Shown: one piece after another, positions 1 through 14,200 of the stretch | How the letters are laid out: every line of letters begins with the position of its first letter | Position numbering within the stretch: the first letter of the stretch is position 1 | NCBI RefSeq assembly: GCF_041260155.1 | Contig: NC_091931.1 | Coordinates: 29,911,041 to 29,975,040, forward strand | Direction of reading: 5' to 3' | Source of the DNA: Ptychodera flava | Lineage: Eukaryota; Hemichordata; Enteropneusta; Ptychoderidae | DNA length: 64,000 bases | Made by a program: the position numbers and the translations under genes | Notes under the pieces: model-generated | What the model was told of the DNA's origin: nothing | Seen by the model: the letters and a program-made list of their open reading frames with translations, nothing else | Database searches by the model: none

Positions 1-1219
1 GTGATAGCATAGAAAGATGAAAAACCACTGGGAAAACTTAGAAGTCACAGCCATAGCACACTAAGACAGATGCGCAGAGTGTCCATGCAACCCGGTTTAT
101 AATGCTTTGAGCATTTTCGACCGTTGTTACTGAAGTATGCATCCTATCCAGAGAAAAGTGATAATATAAAACAAGGCCAACCACCTTAATGTTTGTAAAT
201 AAGTAGACTTTGATGTGTTTCAGGACATCTCTTTGACTCTTTTGACACAACTGTGAAACATCTGGTGAATTTAAGAGACACGTACGCTAACAATCATTGC
301 TCTTAACGATTGTTGAAGAGTGTATACTGCTGTGTGTTACACCCCTAAGGTTAAAGTGATCAGTCTAACCATGGAGGTAGTAGCCATGGTCTAACAGTAA
401 CACAGGCATTTTGTCTTACCTATGGTCCTTCGAACTGGTTTGTTTTTAAATTGGAAAAGTCAAACCTCCATTGGTTTCAATACGGATAAAAAATGTTGCT
501 AAGAGATTTGCTATTGATATTTAGCAGTGCCATGAATACAAAAGCAAGCACAGTAGCTTTGTACGGCTTTGGACCATAACAATCAAACACTAAAGTGCTG
601 AATCTGTCGAGGTCGATCATGATGAGTGATGTATGTAGACACAGTCAGAGGCGGACTGTCATGTAGACCTGGTTTCGTCTGACCTCTGAATTTTAAAGAC
701 CTCTGAATTTTAAAACCGCCTGCATGCTAACACCAGAGATATATGAGAAATCGTATCCTTGTGTTACAAGCCTATGATCAAGAATCGAACAGACTACTAT
801 ACTTGTACTCACTTGCTTCGATATGGCACAAATGAAAACGTGCTTTGACAACCAGAGCTAGCACAAGGTATCAAGAATGCAAGAATTACCCATGCTTGGA
901 CTTTCAACTCTCATCTTTGACATCGAAACATAACCAAATATGGGTGTGTCATAGCCAACAACCACATGACATATTTACAACCAGATGACAGGACTCCCAA
1001 ACGCGCGTACTCCCTCTATCGAATTTTGTTCAAGATGGCGGAGGTTAGTCACCTGACAGAACATGCTACAACAAATATGGCTGCTACCATATGAAAACGC
1101 GGATCAGAATTATGTTCGAACACTGGTATCCTAACCAAAAACATTGGCACACGAGACGGGAAACAGAAACTGAAAGGATTAATCCAGAAGTACGGGGAAA
1201 TAGAGATGATTGAAGGCTG
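1..1219. other. Intergenic, no gene recognised
   Basis: Short ORFs only, with no protein resemblance that I can see on either strand. No repeats of note before the hairpin at 1220. Confidence 0.5.
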
Positions 1220-1350
1220 GCTGTGATATCGCAGCAGTACTTGTGGCGTGTATCGAACTAGGGTCATTGAGGTCATCGCCGACAGTGGTGTGACCCCAAT
1301 GACCAGAGCACGTTCGATACACGCCACAAGTACTGCTGCGATATCACAGC
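1220..1350. repeat. Long near-perfect hairpin
   Basis: Arms of about 50 bases (1220-1270 and 1297-1350) are inverted copies, starting GCTGTGATATCGCAGCAGTA and ending with its complement. The 26-base middle can itself pair (GGTCA...TGACC), so almost the whole 131 bases can fold on itself. ATTGAA occurs close to both outer ends (1209-1214 and 1353-1358), which may be the remains of a target duplication. Likely a tiny MITE or a hairpin RNA source. Confidence 0.7.
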
Positions 1351-1663
1351 TAATTGAAAGCAAACTTTGTTGGAACTGTGAACGACGATTGATTTCGATT
1401 GATAGAATGGTGTCCGAATTTCATGAAAAATGCCAGGCATCATGTCGACATTCTAAAAGTATAAAGAGGTGTGCTAAATCACAGTGGCTAAATCATGGAG
1501 GTAAAAAGTCTTTCTTTCTACCTCCACGGCTTTGTGGTACAAACAAGAAGTTGGTGTCAAGTGAGCCTGAAAGTGCGAAACCCTAGAAAAAGTTACAAGT
1601 GTTACTTTCATCCAATCACAGCTTGTTTTATTTTAACCCAATAGCGTCCATGTTTACATTAGC

Positions 1664-1717
1664 CGGTACCTGACCCTATATTTCCCCACGCCCTCTACCG
1701 GGGAAATGGGTCAGGGA
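1664..1717. repeat. Small inverted repeat
   Basis: Two paired blocks, GGTACCTGACCC/GGGTCAGG and TTTCCCC/GGGGAAA, face each other around a CG-rich centre just before the MITE-like element. Confidence 0.5.
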
Positions 1718-1732
1718 ACCAGACTATTTTTA

Positions 1733-2348
1733 CACAGTAAGTGAGGCTACCCACAATTCTCCATGATCTGTACACACGGAGATCACTCACTGAACTGAAG
1801 CAAATTTCTTCTGTACACAGAACAACTCGGTCCATATTTCAAAATTCTGGCAACATAGTTCTGATGATCATAATTTTCTGATTTCTCACTGTGAATAATG
1901 AGAAGATCAACCTCTTTTCCGCGGAGGAGATAGCAATTTTGTAATTTTGTCGACATAGATTTTTGACAGCCATACACAATATTTTAAAGGAAACTAAGGG
2001 AATAAGTTGCATCTGTGTTGGCAAAAGAAAGGGTATTGATTTTTTTAATGTTTGTAACAAAGGAAATTTGCATGTCTGACAGGTGGTACGATGAGACCAT
2101 CTTAGTTGCTGATAACTTTATCTTGACAAGTGTACAATTTTTAGCACCTCCAAACATCGACTTCTCATTCAATTTACTCTTGAATTTTAAACATAATCAA
2201 TAACTTTGAAATATAATTTTAATAAATAACCCTGAACTTAAATTGTTTGTTAAAAATTGTTAAGAAACTGATAAAATTGAAAAAGCCTTTAGAAAAAAAA
2301 TGTCTGAGTGAACAATCAAGGGGAATTGTGGGTAGCCTCACTTACTGT
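1733..2348. mobile_element. MITE-like element with 27-bp terminal inverted repeats
   Basis: The left end CACAGTAAGTGAGGCTACCC... (1733-1759) is repeated as an exact complement at 2322-2348. The 616-base element is AT-rich and has no credible protein. I could not see a clean target-site duplication, so the superfamily is open; the CA(C)AG-type end is compatible with a hAT-like element but does not prove it. Confidence 0.7.
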
Positions 2349-4990
2349 GGTTTAGCAATATCTTATGCAATATCGAGAAATCTTTGCTTGTTCAGCGACA
2401 ATTTCTGAAATTTTTAAGAATTATTGCTGTAGCCTATATTGCTTGTTTTGCTTACAGAACTTATTAACTTTCACGATTATCCGCTATATTGGTACCGTAT
2501 TTTTATAAATATCTGTAACATTAATTGATCTTTATAGACCTATTGCAACAATATTGTGGACCTGGATACTACACAGACCGTCCAAAGACAAGGAGAACCA
2601 GATACCTAAAAGAAAGTGTTCACTCATATATTCTTTACATTTATATCTACCTTCGCCTAAAAAAGCTTTACAAGATTTTTGAAATACTTTGTTTTGGATT
2701 TCTTTTATCGAAATCCGTGTCACCTCGCGGACTTACACGAAATTTCGAATTTAATTTTTGTGGACAAAAAAGGGCAGGGCGAGACCATTAAGAACACTAT
2801 GGTGAGGTCTTTTTTTTGTCTTCATTGCGCTACTCAAAGTGTATGTCAATTTTACTCACTTGTTGCCAAAATCCACGGTAAACCCACACAGGTTTGGTTA
2901 CAGTTCACATAGATTACAAGCTTTTTCAACAGCATCTACCGTACTTCAATCGCCAGTGACCATCTTCCGTGCTAAATAAAAGTTAAATACAACAACTTCG
3001 TGTTGAAATGTTGACCATGATAAACATAGCGTTTTCTTTCGCTGGCACGGTGTTTTCAAGCTTCAGACATGGAAACTCACCTATACATACACAGCTTATC
3101 GAATAATCGGAGTATTTCTTTGTTTTGCAGCGGAAAAGATATCAGACAGATACTGGTTGGAGTGTCAATCAAAAAGGGTTAGCCCGATGGCATACCAGTA
3201 CAGTTTCTAATGGTAACATGGTTTTCGTCCTGTTTCATTACGTCAATTGTTTGTCATTTGAAGAAAATTATTACAACCGTTCTGTTGTTTTAAAGGGATA
3301 GAATTTATTAAAGTGAAATTTATGATAATAATCAATTAAAAACTGTTTTCCACACTAATCTTTGGCTCAAATATCGTCGCGGCGTATAATATGATGATTA
3401 GTGATCATAATCTCGCTTTGGTCTGAGCTACTGTAGCTACACTCATGATATATGACTCTTAGCAACGTCGTGTGCTCTTATAAGAGACACAATCTATCCG
3501 TTCTCAAAGTTTAAAATCTGATACAAGCTACTTCAAGATATTATCGCAGACTAAACATCTTAGCAAGCGACAGTCTGTCAGTTTTTAGCTCTATATTGCC
3601 ATCTCTGAACGTTCGCCCTTTGACTTATGGCAGTTGAAGCCAAAAGAATGTCAAGAAGTACAAATAGTACATACGTCGAAGGCGTATCCCTGATTAAACT
3701 GATATTTTTAGGGCAAGATACATATACCCTTCTGTGCAGTGTGCTTGGTTTAGCGTAAATCCGTGGGTCAAAGAAATGTATACACATCGTGTATCGGCTT
3801 TCAAATGTTTTTGAAGGGCGCGGGAAAGAAAAGGCATGCAATATACTTAGACTATCCTGTGACAGAAGCCAAATATTTGAGAAAGGTAAGACACAATGCA
3901 CATACACAAACGTACATGAATCGACCAGCGGAAGCCAAGCTTCACTGAGAGGTGGCTAATCTAATAAACATTTACATCTTGTTTTGGTCTTTTGGCCAGA
4001 GGTCCATCTATCTTTCTTGCATGAATTGGACTTTGTTGTGTGTACCGATGATTTACTGTCTGTATGTTCTCTGCTGTTTTGTGTCTTTGTTTACAACTAT
4101 TGTATTACGAATTTTGACCTAGTGTTATCGGATTATGGATGGGTATGATTGCGATTAGTTTTCCTTTTTCCTACTTTGTAACAATATGGAAATTGTGCAA
4201 GGGAAATACTAACCCTTTCCATCGATACGTTTTGAGTGTCCGTGCCTGCTCCTTGATTCAATATCCAGTGATTAAGAATCAAACGAAGAAGTTTCATCTT
4301 CGAAGAAAAAATTCTTAGTCACGGTTTTTCTGATTAAAACTATGAAAACTTTTACATTGTCAATACGGCTTAGTAGCTTAAGACCATGCCTGGCTATATC
4401 TATAATCTGTATTTGGCCACGGTATCAGTGTGATATCCACGCTGTCTGAGGGTTACAAATGTCCCACAAGTGTTATATGAATGTCAACTGTAGTCCTCAG
4501 GGTCAAAATAGTTCAGTGCCTGTTTGTACATATATTTGGGATTTAGGATACCACTTAACTGATACTCTCCTATGTTTTTACCGGCAATGATTATCCATGT
4601 GAGCGGTTCAGATTGACCATTGCGATAGCTCAAAGGGCAGTGTTTTAAGACAGGAAGGGAATCCGGCCGACGAGCCGCACCGCTCTAAAACATTCTTACT
4701 TCCTAACCAGAAACACACACAAAGTCTGTTCAAGTAGATTCGGACAAAATTTACCCTTTGTAGCTATTTCAGTAGATGTATTCAATCCCTCCAGACCTGA
4801 ACATACTCTCACTTGGTGCATTGTTGACCCTCTCTGAACTTCCATATGTGGGTGTCCTAACAGTGGCTGTTATGGCTACAAGGCTAGGGGGATGAACATC
4901 AACTAAAACCAGATATGAACTGAATATGCTCACGTGTTTTACAACAGGTTCATTAATAGTAGTACGCTTCACAGAACAATAAGATATATG
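2349..4990. other. Intergenic, no gene recognised
   Basis: No splice-flanked or conserved reading frame is apparent. A tRNA A-box-like string near 4630 lacks a good B box and is not called. Confidence 0.4.
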
Positions 4991-4999
4991 TTATAACTA

Positions 5000-6632
5000 A
5001 TGAAGCAGGTATTTTTCAATATCGCACAGTAATCTCAGATTTTAATCACTAATTACAAAACTTTATTTAATATGCAAATGAGCTGTTAATTAACTTGACA
5101 CTGCTCAATGCTTCATGGGACAATTAGAAATCCATCAGATCAACATTTGTAGCACGTTTTATTTAATGCAGTATTTTAGAGTAATGTCACTAATTACAAA
5201 GATCATTAAATATGCAAATAATCCCTATATTAACTTGACACTGTTCAGTGATTCATGGCACAATTAAATATTTATCAAATCAATATCTGTAGCACGTTTC
5301 ACAAAATTTGGTGCCGTAATTTCAGAGTTACCGGTATATACCTAATTACAAAGTTTATTAAATATGCAAATGAACCCTTAATTAACTTTACACTACTAAA
5401 TGCTTTACAACACAGTTAGATATCTGTCAGATCAGTATACGCAGCAGTTTTCATCTGATTTGATGCAGTTATTTCGGAGTTATATGACTACTTATCAAAT
5501 GAGCTAATTATTAACTTGACACTGTTCAATGCTTTCAGTACAATTGGATATTTATCGGATCAACATCTGTAGCAGTTTCATCAAATTTGACGCTGTAATT
5601 TTGGAGTAATATCACTAATTTCAAAGTTCATTAAATATGCAAATAAACCCTTAATTAACATCACAAAAGTAAACGCTCTACACCACAATTAGATATCTGT
5701 CGAATCAGTATCTGCAGCAGATTTCATAACATTTGGTGCAGTTATTTTGGAGTTATATCACTAATTACAAAACTTCATAAAATATGCAAATGACCTATTT
5801 GTTAACTTGACACTGCCAAATGCTTCTCAGTACAATTAGATATTTATCAAAACAATATCTGTACCCAATTTCAAAGACTTGGATGCCGTAATTTCAGAGT
5901 TATATACCTAATTACAAAGTTCATTAAATATGCAAATGAACCCTTAATTAATTTCACACTACTGAATGCTTTACACTACAGTTAGATATCAGTCGGATCA
6001 GTATCTGCAGCAGATTTCATCACATTTGGTGAAGTTATATCGAAGTTATATGACTAATTACAAAACTTCATAAAATATGCAAATGAGCTATTTATTAACT
6101 TGACACTGCCTTATGCTTCTAAGTATAATTCGATATATCAGATCAATATTTGTTGCAAGTATCATCAAGTTTGGTGCAGGAATTTCAGAGTTATCTCACT
6201 AATAACAAAAGTTCATTAAATATGCAAATGAGAAGGCAATTGACATGACACTCACAGTATCATCATAATGTTCTGAGATTGTCATCTATGAAAAGTTTCA
6301 TGAAATTTTGTGCAGTATTTCTTGATATATGTCTACACTGTCATTACCGTCTCCATAGGGAAACCATTGTACGGAAAAAAACGATATTGCATAACTTCAT
6401 TAATATGCAAGCCACATTAACCAAAATCTAATCAGTTCTTGCAAGTAGCATATGGTACCTGTGTACCAAATCTGACTCGAATCCGTTCAGGCGTTTTTGA
6501 GTTATCGTGTAAACAGACAGACAGACACACACACACACACACACACACTAACACACACACACACACACACACACGGACAGACAGACAGACATCGCTATGA
6601 CAATAGCCCACGTGTTTACACACGTGAGCTAA
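5000..6632 (+). mobile_element. Pearl-like, Helitron-type non-autonomous element
   Basis: About nine diverged copies of a roughly 146-base core occur from about 5000 to 6230, recognisable by TTCATTAAATATGCAAATGA and by CTAATTACAAA. They are followed by a conserved tail, a (CAGA)n(CA)n microsatellite at about 6514-6592, and a terminal hairpin CACGTGT/ACACGTG (6609-6615 and 6620-6626). The sequence then ends in CTAA followed by T, as expected for a Helitron 3' end (CTRR, insertion before T). Core tandem repeats plus microsatellite plus hairpin is the layout of bivalve pearl and other Helentron-associated elements. The left end is not precisely defined. Confidence 0.65.
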
Positions 6633-6639
6633 TTAAACA

Positions 6640-8218
6640 TTAAAGTATACCATCACAATTGTAGAAACTCGCCAGGTAAAGATGAAACTTAAGGTCGTCT
6701 GTTGGTCTAACTTCTTACAGATCGTGGGTGTATAGACAGTCTTTTAAGGAACAGCTGCAGGCGGCCTTCAATGGTCTTTTTGAACTGCCTACGTTCCTGA
6801 GTTGCTTCGGGAAAGTCCCATGTCACCAAGACAACTGGTAAATCGTCAGCCGAGCATAGAGACCTTGGATTGCAGCTAAAAGTTGGAAATAGAAGAAGAA
6901 AAGCGCCGCGAGAATGCATCGTTGACTTGTGTTCTTGTGCCAGGTGTCAGAGTGAATGGCTATTTATGACGTGTACGATAGTTACTTCAAACATTTTGCG
7001 AAGTAGGGTGGTGATTTGCATGTGAAAGCGACAGCTTTGACCTTCACGAAACTAGGTTTTCATAACATACATTGGGGTCAAAAATAAGACCAATTAAATG
7101 AATAAATATTTTAAGTAGCCTTGTTTGCGACCTATGGAAACTAATACTATGCTAAGCCACTTACATTTATGTATCAATTAGTTGCATGGCAATGACTGCT
7201 AGTTTTCTCCCGGGGAAAAAATGTTAACCTAGTCATCTGGTAAGTTTGCATCATTAGGATTAAACCAACAATAACTGAGGGACCCCAATGGAGCAAAGTT
7301 ATTTGCGTTCTATGGCATCAAGCGACCAGTCAATCAAATGTTTGATTTGACGATGTGAAATACGATATGAAAGCTTTACTGTTACAAAGAAAATATGAAT
7401 GCGACCACATTGTGAAGTCTTTCGGATCTTATGTCAGAAATTCTACTATATCAACCGCTACTAATACGCAGTTTCGGTGCTTCTTAGAAAGTACCTCTGT
7501 GTTTATACGTAGAATGCAATTAGCCATTTGGAGCATGCGCATACTGAGTTGTATCAACCTGCTGCTTCGCCATAACGCGCAGCATATTGTCAGAATATGC
7601 TTTTAAGTCACTGCTTTCCATAGAATGTTTACTTTGTCTTCTTGAAACGCAACGTTAATCAGACAACAGGAAGGTAAGAACATAAACCATGACACTTAAA
7701 CCCGACCACATCATTTCATAATTTGTTCAGTCTTCTTCGGTTAGTTAGAAAGCATAAAATCGCACCCAGTACGCCCATGACTTAAAGTAATATTTGATTT
7801 TTAATTAGTAATAGCTTCATGATACACATAATGAGACTCTCTCTTCTTCAGTGTACAACAATAAGTACAATAATCGGTCATTCTGAACTATAAGCAAAAT
7901 AAAGGTAAGGTATTTTGCGGCACAAGGAATCAGCAGTAATTAGCTAGTGGATAACATCAAATCAAATTTTTTAATGATGTTTTTTTCAATTATGTGTTCG
8001 TGTAACTTTGTTACAGCAATGACTTAAAATAAAATAAAAAGAAGTATGTAAGCCATTGTGTACAAATGAACGCTGGAAGAGAGCGAAAATTGGAAGAGAG
8101 CGAAAATAAAATGACGAGCTTCACTTGAAGGACTATGATCAGAATTCGGCGGGATTTCCACTTTGTATTCGTGACACAGCTCCGTGAGTTTCGACCATTC
8201 ACCGTATCTGTTGTTCCC
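6640..8218. other. Region 3' of P4HA paralog 1, no gene recognised
   Basis: Contains the presumed 3' untranslated region of paralog 1 just below 8219. No canonical AATAAA on the minus strand was noticed close to the stop. The other ORFs here are short and lack resemblance to known proteins. Confidence 0.4.
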
Positions 8219-11200
8219 TCATTCTGGTGCATCCGGGGATAAACCACATTTGAAATGTTCTTCTTGTCCCAAATAACTGAACCATTTGTTGACGACTGTG
8301 AAAAAATCAAGAAAAATTAAATATTTGCTGTGTTCTCATACAAGACGTGTAAAGGAATTGTTCGCACATTGTTCGCTCTGGTGCAGCTGCATGCTGTTGA
8401 GTGACAGAAACGAAAGCCTTAGACAACTCTCACAGAAAAGTGGTAAAATCTCAGCTATTTACGTCTTTCCTTATGGAGGTCGGCATCATTTCACGATAAT
8501 ACTTCAGTCAAGTGTTATATACCGCCATGAAGCTGTAATTTTTGTCCAACTTGTATGTTGCTCTACTTAAACCACAATAATGCGCAACAATGAAAGCACA
8601 CCTGTCTCCAATAAGAGACGTAATGCATTCTGGGACTCTTGCTGTATATTTATTGCCTTTTTTCCTAAATTATAGTGTGGATATAATTTAACCTGTTGTT
8701 CTCTGATTTGCTGATATATATATTTCCATACATTTTCTAGTGCATGAAGAAATCTCTAAATTCGATTAATTCAGTCAATTCATACGCATTCAAATTGACT
8801 GAATTAATCGAATTTATGCGAGTGTTCCATTTCCTCAATAGATTTTACAGTTATGAACCTAACACCAATTCTTCGGTAATTATCCAATACATATATCGTA
8901 TTAAAAGATTTGTTTCAGATTTTTCGAGAGAAGAATCTTCTTCTAGAGAAATGTTATACTAAATACACCATGGAAAGCAGAGATATACGTACTCCACTTT
9001 TCGCCTAGCAGGACTGGACAACCGGCGTGTAGACTGTTTGGGATAAATTCACCAGATCGCTTCATGTTGTACCAGAATAGTGCATCCCCCTGAGGAAAGA
9101 CAATTAGGGAACGGTGCATTTTATGACAAAAAGCAAGAAGGATTACTGAAATGTTAAGATTTTAAAGGAATGCTCTCTTTCTTTAACTTTGATGATAATC
9201 TGTTTAATTCTAATCACGTCAACGGTGGTTCAAGTTAAAATCAGTTCACATACATAACTTTGAACTGTTCTATGCTTTCATTCAAGTGGAAGAACCCGTA
9301 AATCGAATCATGCATCTGGGTACACAGCTGCAAGCCTACAGAAGAGTTATAATTTATGGTGATATAGGTATGTAATTTACATACTGCGTAAGATACAATT
9401 CACGGCTTTACCTAGCATCGGGATAGAAGCATTGCCCTTCCCAGTCACATATACTTAATAAAGCTTTCAACGTGAAACATTCTACAACGAACTGTCGCTC
9501 TTTTTCTCAAGGTTGATTATTAACAGGTCAAATTTAAACAGATAGAACAACTCACTTGAAGTTATGAACTTCCATTCTCACATAACGGACGATATGTTAC
9601 CTTATTCGGTAGAGCTCGACGTCCTAATAGAGTAAACACTGTTCCTCCACCCCAGTTAACGTCACTCAGCTGTGAAGATTGGACGGTTTGTAAAAGACCA
9701 TGACAAACAAGTAGTTACAAATGTAACGCTAAGGATGCCACATGTTGTTTTAGAAAGGAGAATACATAAACAGAGTGAATGAAACTGACGATGCAACAAA
9801 ATTAGGGTAGTTGTCGCTAGAAAACTGACTTGAGAGGAAATTACTGATTTCTGACCATCTAGACGATAAGAACTGTTTATTTTAGACTTTTATCAAGTTA
9901 CTAAACAGGAATTGAAAATGAAGAGACTAAGCTTGTAGTGTTGCGTAGAACAGCATGTTCGTTATTGGATTGGTGCCATCTCAGAAGATCGCTTGGATCA
10001 GCACCTGAGGAAGGGGTGGGCTGGGGAAAGAAACGTAAGTCGGTAAATTCAGATAGGTGTGATTTACTCTTAGTTTTTTAACTGTAATATTCAAAATCAT
10101 AAACTGTGTATATGCCACTGACCGTCTCCTTTTTATTTAACACAGGTGGCTAATCGTAGAGTTGCATACAATGGGGCGTGAAATAAATGACGGCTGACTG
10201 GAGGAGCGAAATAGGAAAGCAGTTCGCCTAAGAAAAGAAAATATTACTTACATACATAAGGAAAGTTGCTAGCCGGTATTCTAAAACGTCAACATTGAAG
10301 GCGTAGTCATGGTGAGGTTCGTACATTCCTCCCATGCCATAATTAAGCACCTAAAGGTCAAAGGTCAAATGTAAAATTGTGTCTATTAACTTTCTCAGAA
10401 GGTAATGATTGCGTTAAGTACACTGTACTAGCACCGAAAGGAGCTTAAGTGTTAAACAAGGTCATCCTGCATAGTCCAATTATAATGTTAATACTTGAAC
10501 GCCATTTGTTGTTGAAGGTACTTTTTCTTTAAACTGGCAAAGAAATAAACCTTAGTATCGTCTGAAGTGGGGTTATAAACACTTGTAATGATGCGACGAT
10601 TTGTCATTGAACTATTGATTTCCTTTCAGATGTTTTTTCCCCTACGTCAGGGTGTCGGAGCAACGGAGACCGATGGATTTGTGCTGTCAAACGCGTTCTT
10701 CGGTTGATAACCGCAAACGTCAGCCACTTTCATGCAGAGAATAAAGGCCAACAAATGTCAAATAATATGACGCAGTTGCGATCACTCGGGTGAAAGCTGT
10801 ATTCATCCAAGTGATCACGACTTCGCGTCCTTAAAAAATTATATATGACACATACACATGACAGTAATCTTGTTGCAAATTCGAGATGCCAAAGCTAGTT
10901 TGATGAGGCGTCAATGCAAAAGAATTGACAAAAGTTATTTACTACACAATCACTGGTTTTGGATATCAATCTGTTATCGCATACCTCCTAGACTGTGATG
11001 CCCTGTCATGTAAATCACTCAATGGTTTAGAGCTAGCACAAATCTTCAAGTAGAACTATCTCATTTCATATCATTTTATGACAGAATGCCAGGTAAGTAG
11101 CCACTTGAACATCCAACACAGGCCCACACCGTTTATATATGGTTACCAACCTGAAACGGTTCGGCCGTCTCCACGTTTAAACCTGTCACAGCTCCTATCC

Positions 11201-14200
11201 GTTTTGCAATGGTCATCAGATAAGGTTCAGGATCATCGTTTTCGTACAACCAAGCCCTGAAGAACAGTTAATTGCTCATCGAAATCACAAAGAGGGTCAT
11301 TTCCAAGTTATAGACGTCAGCTAGTCCACCAGGACTTTAACAATATGTTACACAAACGTTGATACACCAATAATTCATTTACCTCCATATTGACAGAACA
11401 TCAAATGCGACATTGACAATCATATCTAATTCCAGTATATCGATGACGAAAATACAGCGATCTAATTGGTTTAGACGTTATAATAACAGTGCCATATTTG
11501 CGATATAGCACAGTTAGAACACGTCCGAGCCCTCATTGGGAGAAAATTTAAGTTTAAGGTAGTTCGCGCCTCGAAAGTGAAAGACTTAAACTTTTGCTAA
11601 AACTTTCCTTGAGGAACCTTTCAACCATTCTCCTTCAATATCAAGAATGAAAAAAGGGATCACTGTGCAAATTTTGTTACTAGGGAAACAAATTAACCAA
11701 GCTTTACCGACATGTAAAATTCAAAATGGCCGCCATCCCTGTGTCTTGTGTTAACTCAATGGAGAAAAATAAAATTTTCGAATTTCAAAAAACGAAAGCC
11801 CGTGAAAAGTTTTCTAACACAAAGAGCTTTAAAATGAACCCTTACATTGTCAAGTGGTATATCAGAAAAGAATTGTAAAAGTTTGAGAGTCCAAATTTGT
11901 GTCCCGAGGCGCGTTCTACCTGAACGTCAGAGTTCCAATGCTATGATACATTAACAAAAAACCACCTCTGTAACCAGTCAACCAATCAGAACAGTTCTCA
12001 CTCCATTATATGCACTCGCCGTCACCTGTGCACATATGTCGTGAAGTGGTCATAATCTCGTGGTATGCCCGCAGCTTTCGATGGTTTATTGCGTAATCAA
12101 AGTATAACATTAACTACAGATCATTTTGCATACAGCGTTGACAAAAACAACATGTGTTTAATATATATGGTAACATTGATGCAAACAATACATATTTGAA
12201 TTACATCAAGAAAAATGAAGGCAGTCTCTCTTGATTAATGAAAGTGACCACATCACGTCATGGTTTTATAACCTCTCAGTTATGAATAACTTATTTTGAT
12301 ATGAGTTGCCCGTGAAACCATTTCAAGAGCTGTATTCATATTTATAATTAGATGAAGTCTTTCGTCTTTGATTCACGTTTCTTGTATGATTGGAGCTGGA
12401 AACTGAAACTCGTACACCTTACACGAGTATTCTTGAAGGCAAAGGTGATGGTAATCTCTTTTCACTTAATCATTTTAGTGATGAAGCTTAATGTCCAAGA
12501 AGAAAAGAATCATCAAGAAGATTATAGCACGGTGGAGAATCCGGGTACTTAGCAATCAAATTAACTACGGTGACGACAGCAAGGTCCGGAGATGAGAAAC
12601 TGATCAGAATTCGACGATTTAAGTGGCAGATTCTATTATAAACTGCTCAACATACAAATTAAATGACAATAATAACTGTATAATCTCCTTTCGTAAGGGT
12701 TTGAGTATCAACACCCAAAGTCAACATATAAGAACATTCAGAATATGACCATGCAACAAACAAGGAAAACGTTGACTAATGCAGTGAGCTGCATACATCA
12801 TCGACTTCCTCAGGGAAGATACCAGCATTAAATGTATAAAGTTCGGAGGACCCTGCGAACCTAACTAACAACGAACTATTTAAGCGGAACACTTTAATCG
12901 AAAATCGTTCATACTTCATGATTTAACGATTTGTATATTCGTTCATAACTTCTGTGTACGTTACTTTTAAAACACTAATACAACTAATAGTATATTTCAT
13001 GCTATTCAGTACTACTAGAAATTTCTTAGTATGAGTTTAAAAGCGGACAAGCACTAAGAACTTTATCTCATGGGGAAATCACCAGGTACTGCTATGGTGT
13101 CACTATGGATGCACTCGATCGTCCAGAGACAAAAGACTATACTCGCGAGACAATATCCTCTTAAGACAGGCCGTCAACTGTCTAGACTAACGTCGATCCA
13201 TGAACGCTAGTCATCTGCTATACTTGGTGTATGTGATTAAAAAAACGTACTTCCATGTGTGTGCATTTTCGTTACTATGGGTAACAATTGATATCAATGC
13301 CGGCTACAACCACGTAAAAAAGTAGTTGCCGAAGATGATAATGCCCTCTTTGGCTTCCATCTATAGCTATATAGGACATAGCTACTTGTTTTACTCACGT
13401 GTTGCTCACTCGAGTATCTCTGAACGGTTGAGTGTCATCCCACAAGACATTAGACTTATGGAGCTGAAAGAAAATGAAAGTATTGAGTGCCCTATTTTGA
13501 GTGTTTAAATTTATATCAAATGTCGCTGCTTGTAGTCACCTTAGATTTTCTTTAGTTCTTAAATTATATCGTTGAAATTGTCATCTCACTGCAAAGAAAC
13601 TGACTGATTGCTATACATACCAGAGGCTTTGCCTTGTTTTTGATAATGTCACACTCTCTGTCACTGAGAAAATTCTTAAAGACCAGAGCCCGCGGGTTGT
13701 TAGTGTTGAGCATCTCTACTCCAATGGGTTGTATACGAAGAAGTGGGTGGTCGTTGACGTAATAACACTTTAGATGTCGCTGAACATCTGCGGTTTGCTA
13801 GGATATAAATCAATTTGAAAATATTCGTTTGTAAGGAATTTAACGTTTTTTTCCTGACAGACTGTGTCATACGTTTTGATAATTTTGTAACGAGCGAGGC
13901 AATAACTATTTTAATGAGACGATAAGACAGTCCAATTTTGAATAAGAGAACCACAAATGCAAATCCATTTACATTATTGACGCTGATCAGAGACGAATCT
14001 AGAGCCATGGTCAGTGCTCATTCTTCCAGGCAGCATCTGACCCGTAATTGATTCAAGAAGATAGTTCGGTTGAAAAAGACGCTGACGTTTGAATTTAGAG
14101 ACGGTAAGCGATGGTTTCAAATGCTTTACATGATTGCGAATATAGAGTGTCTGTTAGAAAACACCTTGAAATTTACTCAAAAACGACGACGGTGTATCAC

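Noticed and set aside
1248-1586. 112-codon plus-strand ORF
   Set aside because: Overlaps the long hairpin, and the translation has no domain or splice context.
4625-4690. tRNA or SINE-like A box (TAGCTCAAAGGG)
   Set aside because: No convincing B box or cloverleaf; not called.
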